Shown here piece after piece: positions 34,042-43,307 of a stretch of DNA of 64,000 nt. The number at the start of each line of letters is the position of its first letter. Within the stretch, counting starts at the first letter, position 1. The notes under the pieces are model-generated. The model ran no database searches and was not told where the DNA came from. It saw only the letters and a list, made by a program, of their open reading frames with translations. A program made the translations under genes and the position numbers. The DNA is from Pseudobdellovibrio exovorus JSS (lineage in GTDB: Bacteria > Bdellovibrionota > Bdellovibrionia > Bdellovibrionales > Bdellovibrionaceae). The DNA lies in the NCBI RefSeq assembly GCF_000348725.1, contig NC_020813.1, positions 248,001-312,000 of the forward strand, written 5' to 3'.

Positions 34042-34895
34042 CTATTTTGCTAGCTTTATTGGCGGTAAGTGTCTCATCAGTATTTTATTTTCAGCCCAGT
34101 CTGATGTTTCACCCAGTTGAGATACCACAGGATTATGTTTTTCAGTTTGCTACACCATTTGAAGAAAAATTTATCCCTTACGGGAAAAAAGATCGAAAGA
34201 TCCATGCACTGTTATTTCAGCCATCAAAAACGGACTGTCGCATGCTTTACTTTCATGGTAACGGAGGTTCGTTGAATACATGGGGCTTGGTGGGTGAAGA
34301 GTTAGCGTTGCGATTAAACTGTCAGGTGCTGATCGTGGATTATCCGGGCTTCGGTAAATCTTCAGCCAGCGTGCCTAGCAATGAAGAGGATCTGAATCTC
34401 AGTGCGGATGCGGCCCTTAGTTTTTTCATACAAGAAACAGCAAGTGGAACCGCGGCGGGTAAGCCCTTGATTTTGTATGGACGTAGTTTGGGCTCTGGCT
34501 TAGCGACTCGTTTGGCTGTAAATCCCGAGGTAAAAGCGATTGTTTTAGAGTCGCCTTACACCAGTATCAAAGCCATGGCGAAGTTGTTAGTGCCGATCGT
34601 GCCGTCCTTTATGGTCCGCTATGATATCGACAACAAGAAAAACCTAACCAGCTTAGCGCAGTCTGCAAATGCACAGGTGCCGATTCTGATTTTCCATGGA
34701 ACACAGGATCGCGTCGTGCCGTACTCGCATTCAGAGGAATTAGTGCAAATGGTGCCATCTGCGAAATTCATCACGATCGAAGGCGGTGATCATAACAACC
34801 TGCCTATTTATCCGCAGTATTGGGCTGAGTTAATCAGGTTTATGAACGGGACTGTAAGCATGTCTCGGGCCGGTGCTTCTGCAGCCAATCAATAA
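34038..34895 (+). CDS. Alpha/beta hydrolase (BEM46-like), membrane-anchored
   Basis: 285 residues with an N-terminal hydrophobic segment. Oxyanion region LYFHGNGGSLNTWG, nucleophile elbow YGRSLGSGLA, Asp in HGTQDRVVPYSHSEEL and His in GGDHNNLPIY complete the triad. This is the BEM46/FrsA-like group of serine esterases with unknown substrates. It is coupled to the nucleotidyltransferase gene. Its 3' end overlaps the convergent LysR gene by 56 bp. Confidence 0.82.
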   Translation: MTILLALLAVSVSSVFYFQPSLMFHPVEIPQDYVFQFATPFEEKFIPYGKKDRKIHALLFQPSKTDCRMLYFHGNGGSLNTWGLVGEELALRLNCQVLIVDYPGFGKSSASVPSNEEDLNLSADAALSFFIQETASGTAAGKPLILYGRSLGSGLATRLAVNPEVKAIVLESPYTSIKAMAKLLVPIVPSFMVRYDIDNKKNLTSLAQSANAQVPILIFHGTQDRVVPYSHSEELVQMVPSAKFITIEGGDHNNLPIYPQYWAELIRFMNGTVSMSRAGASAANQ

Positions 34896-35736
34896 AGCTT
34901 TGAACTTTAAGTGAAATAAATCTTTGGGGCAGATAAACAAACGAAACTTGTATTTCACTTTGCATCCATTCGTCCAAAACAGGAATCAGCTTTCCGGCGC
35001 TGGCTTCGGGCTCGCAAACAAATGAAGGTAGTACGCCAATGCCTTCGCCATGTAAAATGAAAGATTTAATGGCATTCATATCGTCGGCAATAACTCGTGT
35101 TTGAAATGGAACTTCAACCGTTTTCCCACCACGGACTAACTTCAAAGGCGAAGACATGCGGGAAAACTGAATAAATTGATGTTGGGAAAGATCTTGTATT
35201 TTCTGAGGTAGACCATGTTTTTTTACATAACCAGCGCTGGCCCACAAAGACAGACGCGATGTGAAAAATTTTTTTGTAATTAACTGAGAATCCTTAAGTG
35301 GTCCTGCGCGTATGGCCAAATCCACATTTTCCCGTGCTAAATCCACAAGTCTTCCTGTTAAAACAAGCTCAACAGACATTTTGGGATAGGCTTTTAAGTA
35401 ACTGCGTATTAATGGGGGCAGAAGATTGTGACCCATATCATTGACTGTGGTGATGCGAAGAAGTCCCTCGGGCTCGGTGCGGACAAGGCTTAATTCATTT
35501 TCAGCCGAGGTTATTTCATCCAAAGCTTTCACGCAGTGGTTAAAAAAAACCTCGCCCGCTTGGGTAAGATTCAGTTGGCGTGTGGTGCGATGAAGCAAGG
35601 TGCTGCCCAAACGTTTTTCTAAGGCGGCGACTTTACCACTGACCGTGGTGACGGGCATTTGCAGGGCTTTTGCAGCTGCGGTGAAGCTGCCCATTTGAAC
35701 GACTTTTACAAAAACATCAATTCCATCTAAATTCAT
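34840..35736 (-). CDS. LysR-family regulator divergent to nmrA-like/rutE-like operon
   Basis: From MNLDGIDVFVKVVQ (35736), 298 residues; the open frame upstream to 35775 crosses the operator. The helix-turn-helix is SFTAAAKALQMPVTTVSGKVAALEKRLG, and the effector domain has DLAIRAGPLKDSQL. Close relative in layout to the regulator at 8126-9037. Position over a 20-bp palindrome supports autoregulation and control of the divergent genes. Confidence 0.92.
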   Translation of the reverse strand: MNLDGIDVFVKVVQMGSFTAAAKALQMPVTTVSGKVAALEKRLGSTLLHRTTRQLNLTQAGEVFFNHCVKALDEITSAENELSLVRTEPEGLLRITTVNDMGHNLLPPLIRSYLKAYPKMSVELVLTGRLVDLARENVDLAIRAGPLKDSQLITKKFFTSRLSLWASAGYVKKHGLPQKIQDLSQHQFIQFSRMSSPLKLVRGGKTVEVPFQTRVIADDMNAIKSFILHGEGIGVLPSFVCEPEASAGKLIPVLDEWMQSEIQVSFVYLPQRFISLKVQSFIDWLQKHRPETCLQSRS

Positions 35737-35744
35737 ATTCTTGA

Positions 35745-35764
35745 TTATACGGATAACCGTATAA
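35745..35764. promoter_or_regulatory. 20-bp perfect palindromic operator
   Basis: Eight-base arms TTATACGG and CCGTATAA are separated by ATAA. It lies nine bases before the LysR ATG and 73 bases before the NmrA-like gene. Likely bound by that LysR protein or by another repressor. Confidence 0.6.
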
Positions 35765-35836
35765 AGTTTCCACATTTTACCGTCTAATCAGGACCTCGAG
35801 ATTGTGAGAAACTGATTTCATCTTAAGGAGATCAAA

Positions 35837-36724
35837 ATGTCACAGAATCAACCGACTTTACTTGTAACAGGAGCCTCTGGAAACTTGGGGCGCCTAGTTG
35901 TGGAAAACTTACTTCAAACCGTAGAAGCCAATCGCATCATCGCCACCTCCCGCCAACCTGAAAAACTCAAAGACTTGGCCGCAAAAGGTGTGCAGGTGCG
36001 TTTAGCGGACTTTGAACGTCCCGAAACATTGGATGCGGCTTTTGCCGGTGCTGATCGTATTTTGATTGTCAGTACAGACCAAGTGGGCGCTCGTGTTCAG
36101 GGCCATCAGAGGGCGATCAAGGCGGCTCAGCAGTCAGGGGCTCAACATATTTTATACACGTCGCTACCTAATGCCGAACGCATAGCGGGAATTCTGGCTT
36201 CTGAACATGCGGCCACCGAAAAGACGATTCGCGAAAGTGGTTTGAATTACACTTTATTGCGCCACAATCTTTACTTTGAAGTGGCATTGCAAACTTTGAC
36301 TGGTGGTTACGAGCGCGGACAAATGGCGGGTGTCGCCGGAAAAGGCCAAGTGGCATATGTCAGTCGTGAAGACTGTGCAAGGGCAGCAGCGGCAGCTTTG
36401 ATATCGGCGGGATCAGAAAACAGAGAGTTCGATATCACGGGTTCAGAAGCTTTTAACTACGATCAATTGGCTAAAATCCTCAGCGAGATCACAAATCGTC
36501 AGATCGGCTATTTGAACATTGAAGAGGATCAATTTAAAAGTGCTTTGGTTTCATCCGGTGTGCCGGCAGATTTTGCACAGATCATTATAGATTTTGATGT
36601 GGCAGCAAAAGATCAGCACATGGGTCACATCAGTACGGCTTTTCAAGACCTGACAGGAACGCAGCCATCGAAGTTAACAGATTATCTTTTACAGAATAAA
36701 TCGATTTTGATGGGTAAAAAATAA
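35837..36724 (+). CDS. NmrA-like SDR oxidoreductase (YtfG/QOR2 type)
   Basis: 295 residues with AAGGAG before the ATG. Rossmann motif TGASGNLGRLVVENLL (residues 12-27), then DFERPETLDAAFAGADRILIVST, matching NAD(P)H:quinone oxidoreductase 2 and NmrA proteins. It either reduces quinones or senses NADPH. Followed 12 bp on by the RutE-like gene; both are likely induced together via the divergent LysR regulator. Confidence 0.9.
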   Translation: MSQNQPTLLVTGASGNLGRLVVENLLQTVEANRIIATSRQPEKLKDLAAKGVQVRLADFERPETLDAAFAGADRILIVSTDQVGARVQGHQRAIKAAQQSGAQHILYTSLPNAERIAGILASEHAATEKTIRESGLNYTLLRHNLYFEVALQTLTGGYERGQMAGVAGKGQVAYVSREDCARAAAAALISAGSENREFDITGSEAFNYDQLAKILSEITNRQIGYLNIEEDQFKSALVSSGVPADFAQIIIDFDVAAKDQHMGHISTAFQDLTGTQPSKLTDYLLQNKSILMGKK

Positions 36725-36736
36725 GGGGTATTGTCA

Positions 36737-37327
36737 ATGGAACAACAAAATCAAAGTTTGGCCTTACAACAGGCGTTTTTGAATGCGCGCAGTTTTAATA
36801 AATTTCAGGACAAAGCGATCCCTGAAGAATTAATCCACAAGCTGTACGATGTTTTGAAGTGGGGGCCCACTTCGATGAACTCGCAACCGGCGCGGTTTGT
36901 TTTTATTCAAAGTGCAGAAGCAAAACAAAAACTTTTGCCGACGTTGATGGAAAGCAATCAAGAAAAAACAAAACAGGCACCGCTGACAGTGATTGTAGCG
37001 CAAGACATGCAATTTTATCAGAACATCAAACAGCAGTTTCCGGCCTACGATGCTACAGAGCTTTTTGCTTCGAATGTATCACTTGCTGAAAGCACGGCGT
37101 TTCGCAATAGCAGTTTACAAGGCGGCTATTTGATTATCGCCGCACGTCTGTTGGGTTTGGATGTTGGTGTTATGAGTGGGTTTAATCCTCAGGCTGTGAA
37201 TGAAGCTTTCTTTCCGGAAGGACGGTGGCAGGTGAACTTTATTGCGAACATCGGCTATGGCGATGAAAGCGGAAATCACCCGCGCGGACCTCGTCTTTCA
37301 TTCGACGAAGTCGCGAAGATTTTGTAA
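36737..37327 (+). CDS. RutE-like nitroreductase-family oxidoreductase
   Basis: From ATG 36737 (AGGGG upstream), 196 residues; a TTG two codons earlier has worse spacing. FMN-binding nitroreductase segments: ARSFNKFQDKAIPEELI, LKWGPTSMNSQPARFVFI and GGYLIIAARLLGLDVGVMSGF. Length and these motifs match RutE/HadB-type malonic semialdehyde reductase. No other rut gene is adjacent, so a general enal or quinone reductase role is as likely. Confidence 0.88.
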   Translation: MEQQNQSLALQQAFLNARSFNKFQDKAIPEELIHKLYDVLKWGPTSMNSQPARFVFIQSAEAKQKLLPTLMESNQEKTKQAPLTVIVAQDMQFYQNIKQQFPAYDATELFASNVSLAESTAFRNSSLQGGYLIIAARLLGLDVGVMSGFNPQAVNEAFFPEGRWQVNFIANIGYGDESGNHPRGPRLSFDEVAKIL

Positions 37328-37336
37328 TAGATATTT

Positions 37337-37795
37337 TTAGATCCCGATGTCGGCGAGTTTTCTGAAAAATTCGCCGGCGGTGACCAACGAATCGCTGCCT
37401 GTCCACGGGCGCGAAGATTCCTCGGGACGGTCTTTCAGGATCAGAGCCAATTGATAAAGCAGATCGTCGGTGGTGATAATGCCGGTGACGTTTCGTTGCT
37501 CATCTGTCAGCAATACACTGGAAATTTTTTCTTCAATCATTTTTAAAGCGACAGTCTGAAGCGGCGTTGTGTTGACCACATAGATCACCGGCTTACTGGC
37601 TAACAGTTCCACAGGATAGTTCTGCAGATCTTCCAGATCGGTCATGTCCCTGTGAGAAAGAATACCTAAAATTCCTCCGTCGCTTCCCACCACAGGTAAA
37701 TGGCGGATGCGACGCTCTTTCATCAGCTCGCGTGCCTCTTTCATAGTTGAACCTTTTGCGATGGTAATGACCGGACTTTTAAAATCTTCTTTCAC
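37337..37795 (-). CDS. Tandem CBS-domain protein
   Basis: The GTG at 37795 follows a strong GGAGG and gives 152 residues (VKEDFKSPVITIAKG...). The open frame continues to 37942 without a leader. Two CBS repeats: residues about 12-65 (TMKEARELMKERRIRHLPVV) and 80-130 (TPLQTVALKMIEEKISSVLL). CBS pairs bind adenosine nucleotides and regulate partners. It is downstream of the carbonic anhydrase gene on the same strand. Confidence 0.85.
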   Translation of the reverse strand: MKEDFKSPVITIAKGSTMKEARELMKERRIRHLPVVGSDGGILGILSHRDMTDLEDLQNYPVELLASKPVIYVVNTTPLQTVALKMIEEKISSVLLTDEQRNVTGIITTDDLLYQLALILKDRPEESSRPWTGSDSLVTAGEFFRKLADIGI

Positions 37796-38011
37796 TGTTT
37801 CCTCCTGTCCTTTCAGTATAAAAGAAACAGTGATGCAAAAAACATGATGGCTGTCATTTTTCTGAAGAAAGATCTCAGATGCTTTAAATTGCAGTTGAAG
37901 CTTTTTAAAGTCCACTGAGTGGTCGTATAGAGACGCTATCAAAAAACTGCGGGGACTTTTTCCTCGTTATCTGTGTCGGATTGGTTCGGTATTTATCGAA
38001 CTACACAGAGC

Positions 38012-38662
38012 TTAAATATGAAGCTGATGGAATTGCTGAGACTTTTCGTCGTATTCCCAAAGATGACCTCTTTCCAGATCAAAATAAATTCCGATCAGGT
38101 GAAGGTCGCGTTCGTCGACGGCTTTTTGCACGAATGGGAATGTGCGCAGATTGCGAATTGAAACCTTCAAAGATTCCATCTCTGCTTGGCGGCACAAAGT
38201 GGCTTCATCTAAAACTTCGCTGTTTTTTAAAACCTGCTCGCGGGCTTCGTGGGCGATGCTCATCCACTGTGAAATAAAGCTCGGTGTGGCTTCTTGGTTC
38301 GGTTGCATCAGGGCACGAATACCGCCGCACTGACTGTGCCCCAGAATAATAATGTTTTCCACTTTCAGATTTTGCACAGCGAATTCAATAGCAGAACTGG
38401 TACCATGAAAGCCCACCGCAGAGGGTTCGCATGGTGGAACTAAGTTAGCCACGTTGCGAACCATAAAAAGCTCTCCGGGTTCGGCTCCGGTCATAATAGC
38501 CGGATCGACGCGGGAGTCGCTGCATCCGATCATCAGGGTCTTCGGTGTCTGGCCAGCTGACGACAGCCGATGATAAATGGAATGATCGTCGTTTTCCTGA
38601 AAGTACTTTTCACGGAATCGGCGGAAGCCAGCCATTAAGCGGTAGATGGATTTGTGAGTCAT
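38012..38662 (-). CDS. can: Beta-carbonic anhydrase
   Basis: 216 residues. Zinc ligands C47 and D49/R51 in MIGCSDSRVD, then H109 and C112 in LGHSQCGG. The whole layout, including GELFMVRNVANLVPP, matches type-II beta-carbonic anhydrase. It interconverts CO2 and bicarbonate for biosynthesis and pH control. 216-bp gap to the CBS gene downstream. Confidence 0.95.
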   Translation of the reverse strand: MTHKSIYRLMAGFRRFREKYFQENDDHSIYHRLSSAGQTPKTLMIGCSDSRVDPAIMTGAEPGELFMVRNVANLVPPCEPSAVGFHGTSSAIEFAVQNLKVENIIILGHSQCGGIRALMQPNQEATPSFISQWMSIAHEAREQVLKNSEVLDEATLCRQAEMESLKVSIRNLRTFPFVQKAVDERDLHLIGIYFDLERGHLWEYDEKSQQFHQLHI

Positions 38663-38796
38663 GCTTCACCCAAAATAACCCCATCTGAGGCCTAGGCTCA
38701 ACAAAATACAGAAACTCTGCGTGGTTGATCAAAAAAAAACTCTATAGTAGCGTTGAAATCGTCTATATCGGTCGATGACACGGAAGGAATTTTTAC

Positions 38797-39150
38797 ATGA
38801 AGCAAAAAGGAAGCTGCCACTGTGGTAAGGTCAGTTTTGAAGTCGAGCTGGATTTAAACAGTGAACCGGCTTTGATCTGTAACTGCTCTATGTGTCAACG
38901 AAAAGGCACGGCCCTGCGTTTTGTACCTGATTCTCAGTTTCAATTACTGTCAGGTGAAGGGCAAATGACCGACTATCAATTTGGTAAAAAAACAATCCAC
39001 CATCTGTTTTGTTCAACGTGTGGGGTTACGGCTTTTGCATCAGGGCAAATGCCTGATGGAACTAAAATAAAAGCGATTAATGTGCGTTGTTTAGAAAATG
39101 TCGATATGGGGAAATTACAAACACATTCTGTAGATGGGAAAAACTTTTAA
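38797..39150 (+). CDS. GFA-domain (CENP-V-like) zinc protein
   Basis: 117 residues. Zinc ligands: GSCHCGKVSFEVE near the start, CNCSMCQRKGTALRF, and HLFCSTCGVTAFA, the complete GFA pattern. Originally linked to glutathione-dependent formaldehyde activation; most members have no proven role. The stop overlaps the start of the MscS gene (TAATG). Confidence 0.9.
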   Translation: MKQKGSCHCGKVSFEVELDLNSEPALICNCSMCQRKGTALRFVPDSQFQLLSGEGQMTDYQFGKKTIHHLFCSTCGVTAFASGQMPDGTKIKAINVRCLENVDMGKLQTHSVDGKNF

Positions 39151-40865
39151 TGGCGCGCTTTATTTTGTTTTTCATTATTTCGATCTGTGGAGCAATGGTT
39201 TCAGCAGAAACTCCTGTGGTCCGTCACGGGCAGCCCCATGTCGCACAGCCAGCACCTCTGGTGGTACCGTTAACTGATAATGCCCATCTGCCGAAATGTT
39301 ACAGGGTGCAATTGGCTGAAGTGGATATCGCCTGTGTAAAACAGGGTCTGGGTTCATTCTCGTCTGCCGAGCGAGCGGAAAAGATGCAAGAGAGAATTGA
39401 AAAGCTCGCGCAGAACAGCAGCTTTGATGAAGCCACTATCAGTATCATCAAACTAGAAGGCGCATACGATCTGATGGCACAGGATAATATCATCGCCAGC
39501 TTCCGTGACGGTGATCTGGAGCTTAACGAAGGTCAAACCCATGAAACAGAAGTTCAGATGGTCGTGCAACAGACGCAGCAGGCGATTCGTGCCTACCGCG
39601 ACCAACACAGCCCCGAGACGCTGGCATGGGGATTGTTATACACGGCTATCGCCACAGTGGGACTTCTGATTATTTTAACTCTATTTAAAAAAGCCTATGT
39701 ATTTTTATATGCTTTCGTGAAGAAGAACACAGAAACGTATATCCGCTCGTTCAAATTTCTTAATAACGAGTCCTATCTGTTGTTGAATCCGAAGTCGATC
39801 GCCGAAGCTATGGTGTGGTTGATCTCAGCAGTACGGGTTGTTCTGACATTGATTGTTTTCTACATTTACGTACCTTTGATCTTCAGCTTTTTCCCTCTGA
39901 CAGAAAAGTGGACTCCAGTTCTTTTTGATTACATCCTGAATCCGTTGCTGACAATCGGACGTGTTGTAGTGAATTACCTGCCGAATTTATTCTATGTGGT
40001 GATGATCGGTTTGGTGACCCACTATGTTTTGAAGGTCATTCATTTTATTTTCCGTGAAGTTGAACGCGGTCGCCTTCAGTTCCCAGAGTTTCACCGTGAG
40101 TGGGCCGATCCGACCTTCAAATTGGTGCGTGTTTTGGTATTGGCGTTGGCTTTTGTAATGGCTTTCCCGTATCTTCCGGGATCAGGTTCTCCGGCGTTCC
40201 AAGGAGTGTCTGTATTCTTAGGTCTTTTAGTTTCTTTCGGATCGTCGTCGGCAATTTCAAATATCGTTTCAGGTATCGTGATCACGTACATGCGCCCATT
40301 CAAGCCTGGTGATCGCGTGAAGATCGCAGATACGATGGGTGACGTGATTGAAAAAAGTCTTTTGGTGACACGCATTCGCAGTATTAAAAATGTGGAAATT
40401 ACGATTCCGAACTCGATGGTTTTAGGTAGTCATATTGTGAATTACAGTGCGAGTGCAGAACAAGAGGGATTGATTCTAAATGCTACAGTCACTATTGGGT
40501 ACGAAGTCCCATGGCGACAAGTGCATGAGCTATTGAAGTCGGCAGCGCTCAAAACTGATTTGGTTGATAAAAATAAAGCGCCCTTTATTTTACAAACAGC
40601 ATTGAATGATTTTAATGTAGCCTATGAATTGAATGCGTACACAACAGAACCGAATCGTATGATCGAGATCTATTCTGGTCTTTATCAGAATATACAAGAT
40701 GCTTTTAATGAGGCGGGTGTTGAAATTCTGTCTCCGCAATACAGTGCCATTCGAGATGGCGGTGAACTTAGTATTCCCGAAGAGTATAAAAAACCAAATC
40801 AAAGAAATCATAACCTCAAAGTCTCCGTACATAATTCAGCAGCAGAAACACAGCCAAAGGGATAA
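39150..40865 (+). CDS. MscS-family mechanosensitive channel with N-terminal periplasmic domain
   Basis: From ATG 39150, 571 residues: signal peptide, periplasmic region (about 20-155), about five membrane helices, then the MscS core with VFLGLLVSFGSSSAISNIVSGIVI (pore helix) and RPFKPGDRVKIADTMGDVIEKSLL. It gates solutes under osmotic shock. The extra N-terminal domain puts it among the large MscS relatives. The frame is open 21 codons upstream inside the GFA gene. Confidence 0.9.
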   Translation: MARFILFFIISICGAMVSAETPVVRHGQPHVAQPAPLVVPLTDNAHLPKCYRVQLAEVDIACVKQGLGSFSSAERAEKMQERIEKLAQNSSFDEATISIIKLEGAYDLMAQDNIIASFRDGDLELNEGQTHETEVQMVVQQTQQAIRAYRDQHSPETLAWGLLYTAIATVGLLIILTLFKKAYVFLYAFVKKNTETYIRSFKFLNNESYLLLNPKSIAEAMVWLISAVRVVLTLIVFYIYVPLIFSFFPLTEKWTPVLFDYILNPLLTIGRVVVNYLPNLFYVVMIGLVTHYVLKVIHFIFREVERGRLQFPEFHREWADPTFKLVRVLVLALAFVMAFPYLPGSGSPAFQGVSVFLGLLVSFGSSSAISNIVSGIVITYMRPFKPGDRVKIADTMGDVIEKSLLVTRIRSIKNVEITIPNSMVLGSHIVNYSASAEQEGLILNATVTIGYEVPWRQVHELLKSAALKTDLVDKNKAPFILQTALNDFNVAYELNAYTTEPNRMIEIYSGLYQNIQDAFNEAGVEILSPQYSAIRDGGELSIPEEYKKPNQRNHNLKVSVHNSAAETQPKG

Positions 40866-40867
40866 GA

Positions 40868-41539
40868 ATGAAAAAAAGTATTCTAGTAACCGCGAGTCTT
40901 CTATGTGTCAGCTGGGCTAAAGCTCAATCTGAGTCCTCTTCGGAGTCATCTACAGTCGGGCAAGAACAAGTCGAATGGCAGTTCGCCGCTGGGATTTCTC
41001 ATAGTATCGGGAGCCAAATGAAATTTCATGAGGTTAAAATCAGTAACACCACTGGCAGCTCTGGAGCGACAGTGGATACACCGAATATTTTGTCTCTTAA
41101 TCTGGATGCACGTTATTTACCTAAACAGGCGTGGGGAGCCATCGTCGGGTTTAATTACGATATGCCTCGTCGTATTCGCAGTGGAAACTTTTCTGGTGCA
41201 GCATGGGGGACTCCATTTACTAGAACTGGAGATCAGATTTCTATCTTCTCTTTAGGAGCCAGTGCGGCCTATCGTTGGGACGATGTTTATGCTCCCATTG
41301 GAATCAATGTCAGCAGCATCAACTATGAAACGGCTGGCGGCTCTGCGGCCTCTAATAGCGTCAAGGGCGGTATCGGTGTTCAATTCGGTATTGGAGCCTA
41401 TGTTCAAAAAGACTTTGCTTTAGAGCTGATGTGTAAATCGGCAGGAGTAAAACTTAAAAGTGAAGAGGCCGGAGTTGTGACCGAATACAATAAAGGTTTT
41501 TTAACGAGTCTTAACTTTGGTGTGAAGTATCTTTTTTAG
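40868..41539 (+). CDS. Outer-membrane beta-barrel protein
   Basis: 223 residues with a signal peptide (to AKAQS) and a Ser-rich lead segment. Alternating beta-strands follow and the protein ends in a C-terminal phenylalanine (SLNFGVKYLF), the outer-membrane insertion signal. Resembles OmpW/OmpA-like small barrels. Two bases after the MscS stop, so likely cotranscribed. Confidence 0.75.
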   Translation: MKKSILVTASLLCVSWAKAQSESSSESSTVGQEQVEWQFAAGISHSIGSQMKFHEVKISNTTGSSGATVDTPNILSLNLDARYLPKQAWGAIVGFNYDMPRRIRSGNFSGAAWGTPFTRTGDQISIFSLGASAAYRWDDVYAPIGINVSSINYETAGGSAASNSVKGGIGVQFGIGAYVQKDFALELMCKSAGVKLKSEEAGVVTEYNKGFLTSLNFGVKYLF

Positions 41540-41546
41540 GTGTTAA

Positions 41547-41903
41547 ATGTCTTCAGATATTCAATTATTACAGCAAAAAATTAAAACCTTCTGCGACGAG
41601 CGCGAGTGGGATCAATTTCACACTCCGAAAGATCTGGCCATCGGCATCAGCACCGAAGCAGCAGAGCTGATGGAGCTATTTAGATTCAAGTCCGATCAGG
41701 AAATCCAAGATTTGCTACAGTCTTCGAGCTTTCGCGAAAAGCTGAATGACGAAGTGGCGGATATATTTTTCTTTATCCTGCGTTTCAGTCAGATGAATGG
41801 TGTTGATTTAGTGCAGGCCTTAGAAAGCAAAATGCAGAAAAACGCGGCGAAGTATCCTGTAGAAAAGGCCCGTGGTTCGAATAAGAAGTACAACGAATAC
41901 TAG
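41547..41903 (+). CDS. MazG-like nucleotide pyrophosphohydrolase
   Basis: 118 residues. EAAELMELFRF and EVADIFFFILRFSQ give the MazG/dUTPase-like E-x-x-E and E-x-x-D metal sites. Short single-domain length matches MazG-like and RS21-C6 enzymes that hydrolyse abnormal dNTPs. Eight bases downstream of the barrel gene. Convergent with the chemotaxis operon. Confidence 0.88.
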   Translation: MSSDIQLLQQKIKTFCDEREWDQFHTPKDLAIGISTEAAELMELFRFKSDQEIQDLLQSSSFREKLNDEVADIFFFILRFSQMNGVDLVQALESKMQKNAAKYPVEKARGSNKKYNEY

Positions 41904-41919
41904 ATTTTTGTAAAACTAA

Positions 41920-42780
41920 CTAAGAAAAAGCTTCGATGCCGATTTCAATATAGAAAAGACCAAAGGTCGTTTCAAACGGCACGACGATGGTTTTTGAATT
42001 GGTGATATGTTTGATCTCAAGACTGGTTCCACGCACGATTGTAGGAATGGCCTTTTCAATGGCGAAGGCACGTTCATTTAAAATCTTTTTTGCATAGCCA
42101 AAAATGATATTTAAGAGTTCTCCGGCACCATCTTCAAGGTCTTTAGTGATATCGGTGTAACTTTCGCCTAGCATTTGTGACATGGCACCTAGAAAAACTT
42201 TTTTAGGAAAGCAGATCGCAATGGAGCCAGTAAATTGGGGGCTGGTAATGCCAATAACACCAGCGATATCGCAGGGCTGAGGGTCCACCAAATTTTCTTT
42301 TAGAATAGTTTTTAGGGGGTGACAGTCCATAAAGCATTGGACTTTTAATGTTTCAATAGCACCCGAAATAAAAGGATTTACAAAATCGACATTTAATTTT
42401 TTAGAGTGATCCAATTCCGTTGGAATACGATCAGTGATGACATCTTCAAGGCTGTCGTAAAACTTAAGCAAAGAGTTCAGGCCCATATCACGCATAAAAT
42501 TTTTGACATTCTTCGAAGCCCCAATAAAATAAAGAGACTTCTTTTGTTTGCGTAATTCAACACCCATGGGGCCGATAGCGCGAATAGCTTTAAAATCAAT
42601 GCTAAATTTGTTATGAAAATTTAAAACTACTTTTTCAATCTGAGGACTGTTTTTTATCTGGTCTTGGATGTCATTGGAAAATCCTTCGGCGGCGTCTAGA
42701 TCGACTTCACTTTGTAATGAAACAATAAGAATGCTGTTAGAAATTTCAGTTTTAAATTGTAAATTCTGAGTTTCTTTCAT
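41920..42780 (-). CDS. STAS-CheX fusion protein
   Basis: 286 residues. The first about 110 residues form a STAS (anti-sigma-antagonist-like) domain (IEKVVLNFHNKFSIDFKAIRAI, QKKSLYFIGASKNVKNFM), and residues about 125-286 are CheX-like with DGAGELLNIIFGYAKKIL, the E...N phosphatase helix. CheX removes phosphate from CheY-P. The fusion is rare. It is the final gene of the chemotaxis operon, 17 bp after the stand-alone CheX. Confidence 0.85.
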   Translation of the reverse strand: MKETQNLQFKTEISNSILIVSLQSEVDLDAAEGFSNDIQDQIKNSPQIEKVVLNFHNKFSIDFKAIRAIGPMGVELRKQKKSLYFIGASKNVKNFMRDMGLNSLLKFYDSLEDVITDRIPTELDHSKKLNVDFVNPFISGAIETLKVQCFMDCHPLKTILKENLVDPQPCDIAGVIGITSPQFTGSIAICFPKKVFLGAMSQMLGESYTDITKDLEDGAGELLNIIFGYAKKILNERAFAIEKAIPTIVRGTSLEIKHITNSKTIVVPFETTFGLFYIEIGIEAFS

Positions 42781-42797
42781 GCATTCTCCGAAGCCAT

Positions 42798-43307
42798 TTA
42801 GTGTTGCTGTTCCTTATTTTTCTTTCGCAAAGATAAAGCTATAAAAAAAGATCCTAGCTCAGACTTGCAGTCGAAAAATAGCATGGTATCTACCGAACTG
42901 GATGTCGCCATCTGTAAATTCGCTCCAATGATCGTACTAGGTAAAGACGGAGTAAAGTTTAAAGCGCCATCCACATTGATTTTTTTTCTGGCAGAACTGT
43001 AGATGATGTTCAAAAGCTCTCCGGCCGCATCAGAGTTTTCAGTGGTAATTTCCTGCGGAGCTTCACCAGTCAACTTTTCAATAATATTGATGAGGGCTTT
43101 TTCAGAAACGGCCAAGGTCAATGTGCCTCTGAACGTGTCAGAGTCTAAGGCCAAAGAGCTAATACAGCGCACGGCGCCCCACTGTTCAGGGCTGGCCGAG
43201 GGATTGACCTTCGTGACCTGAGACGACACGGACATCTGCACTTGAATGGTATTAATAACCGATTCTTTTATGCAGTCAGCAATAAGCTGTACCTTATCTT
43301 CTGTCAT
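42798..43307 (-). CDS. cheX: CheX-like CheY-P phosphatase
   Basis: 169 residues, with the conserved helix SDAAGELLNIIYSSARKKIN (E...N motif) of CheX. It is coupled to the upstream CheY gene by a four-base overlap (43304-43307). Having two CheX-type phosphatases and no CheC, CheD or CheZ suggests signal termination by CheX. Confidence 0.88.
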   Translation of the reverse strand: MTEDKVQLIADCIKESVINTIQVQMSVSSQVTKVNPSASPEQWGAVRCISSLALDSDTFRGTLTLAVSEKALINIIEKLTGEAPQEITTENSDAAGELLNIIYSSARKKINVDGALNFTPSLPSTIIGANLQMATSSSVDTMLFFDCKSELGSFFIALSLRKKNKEQQH

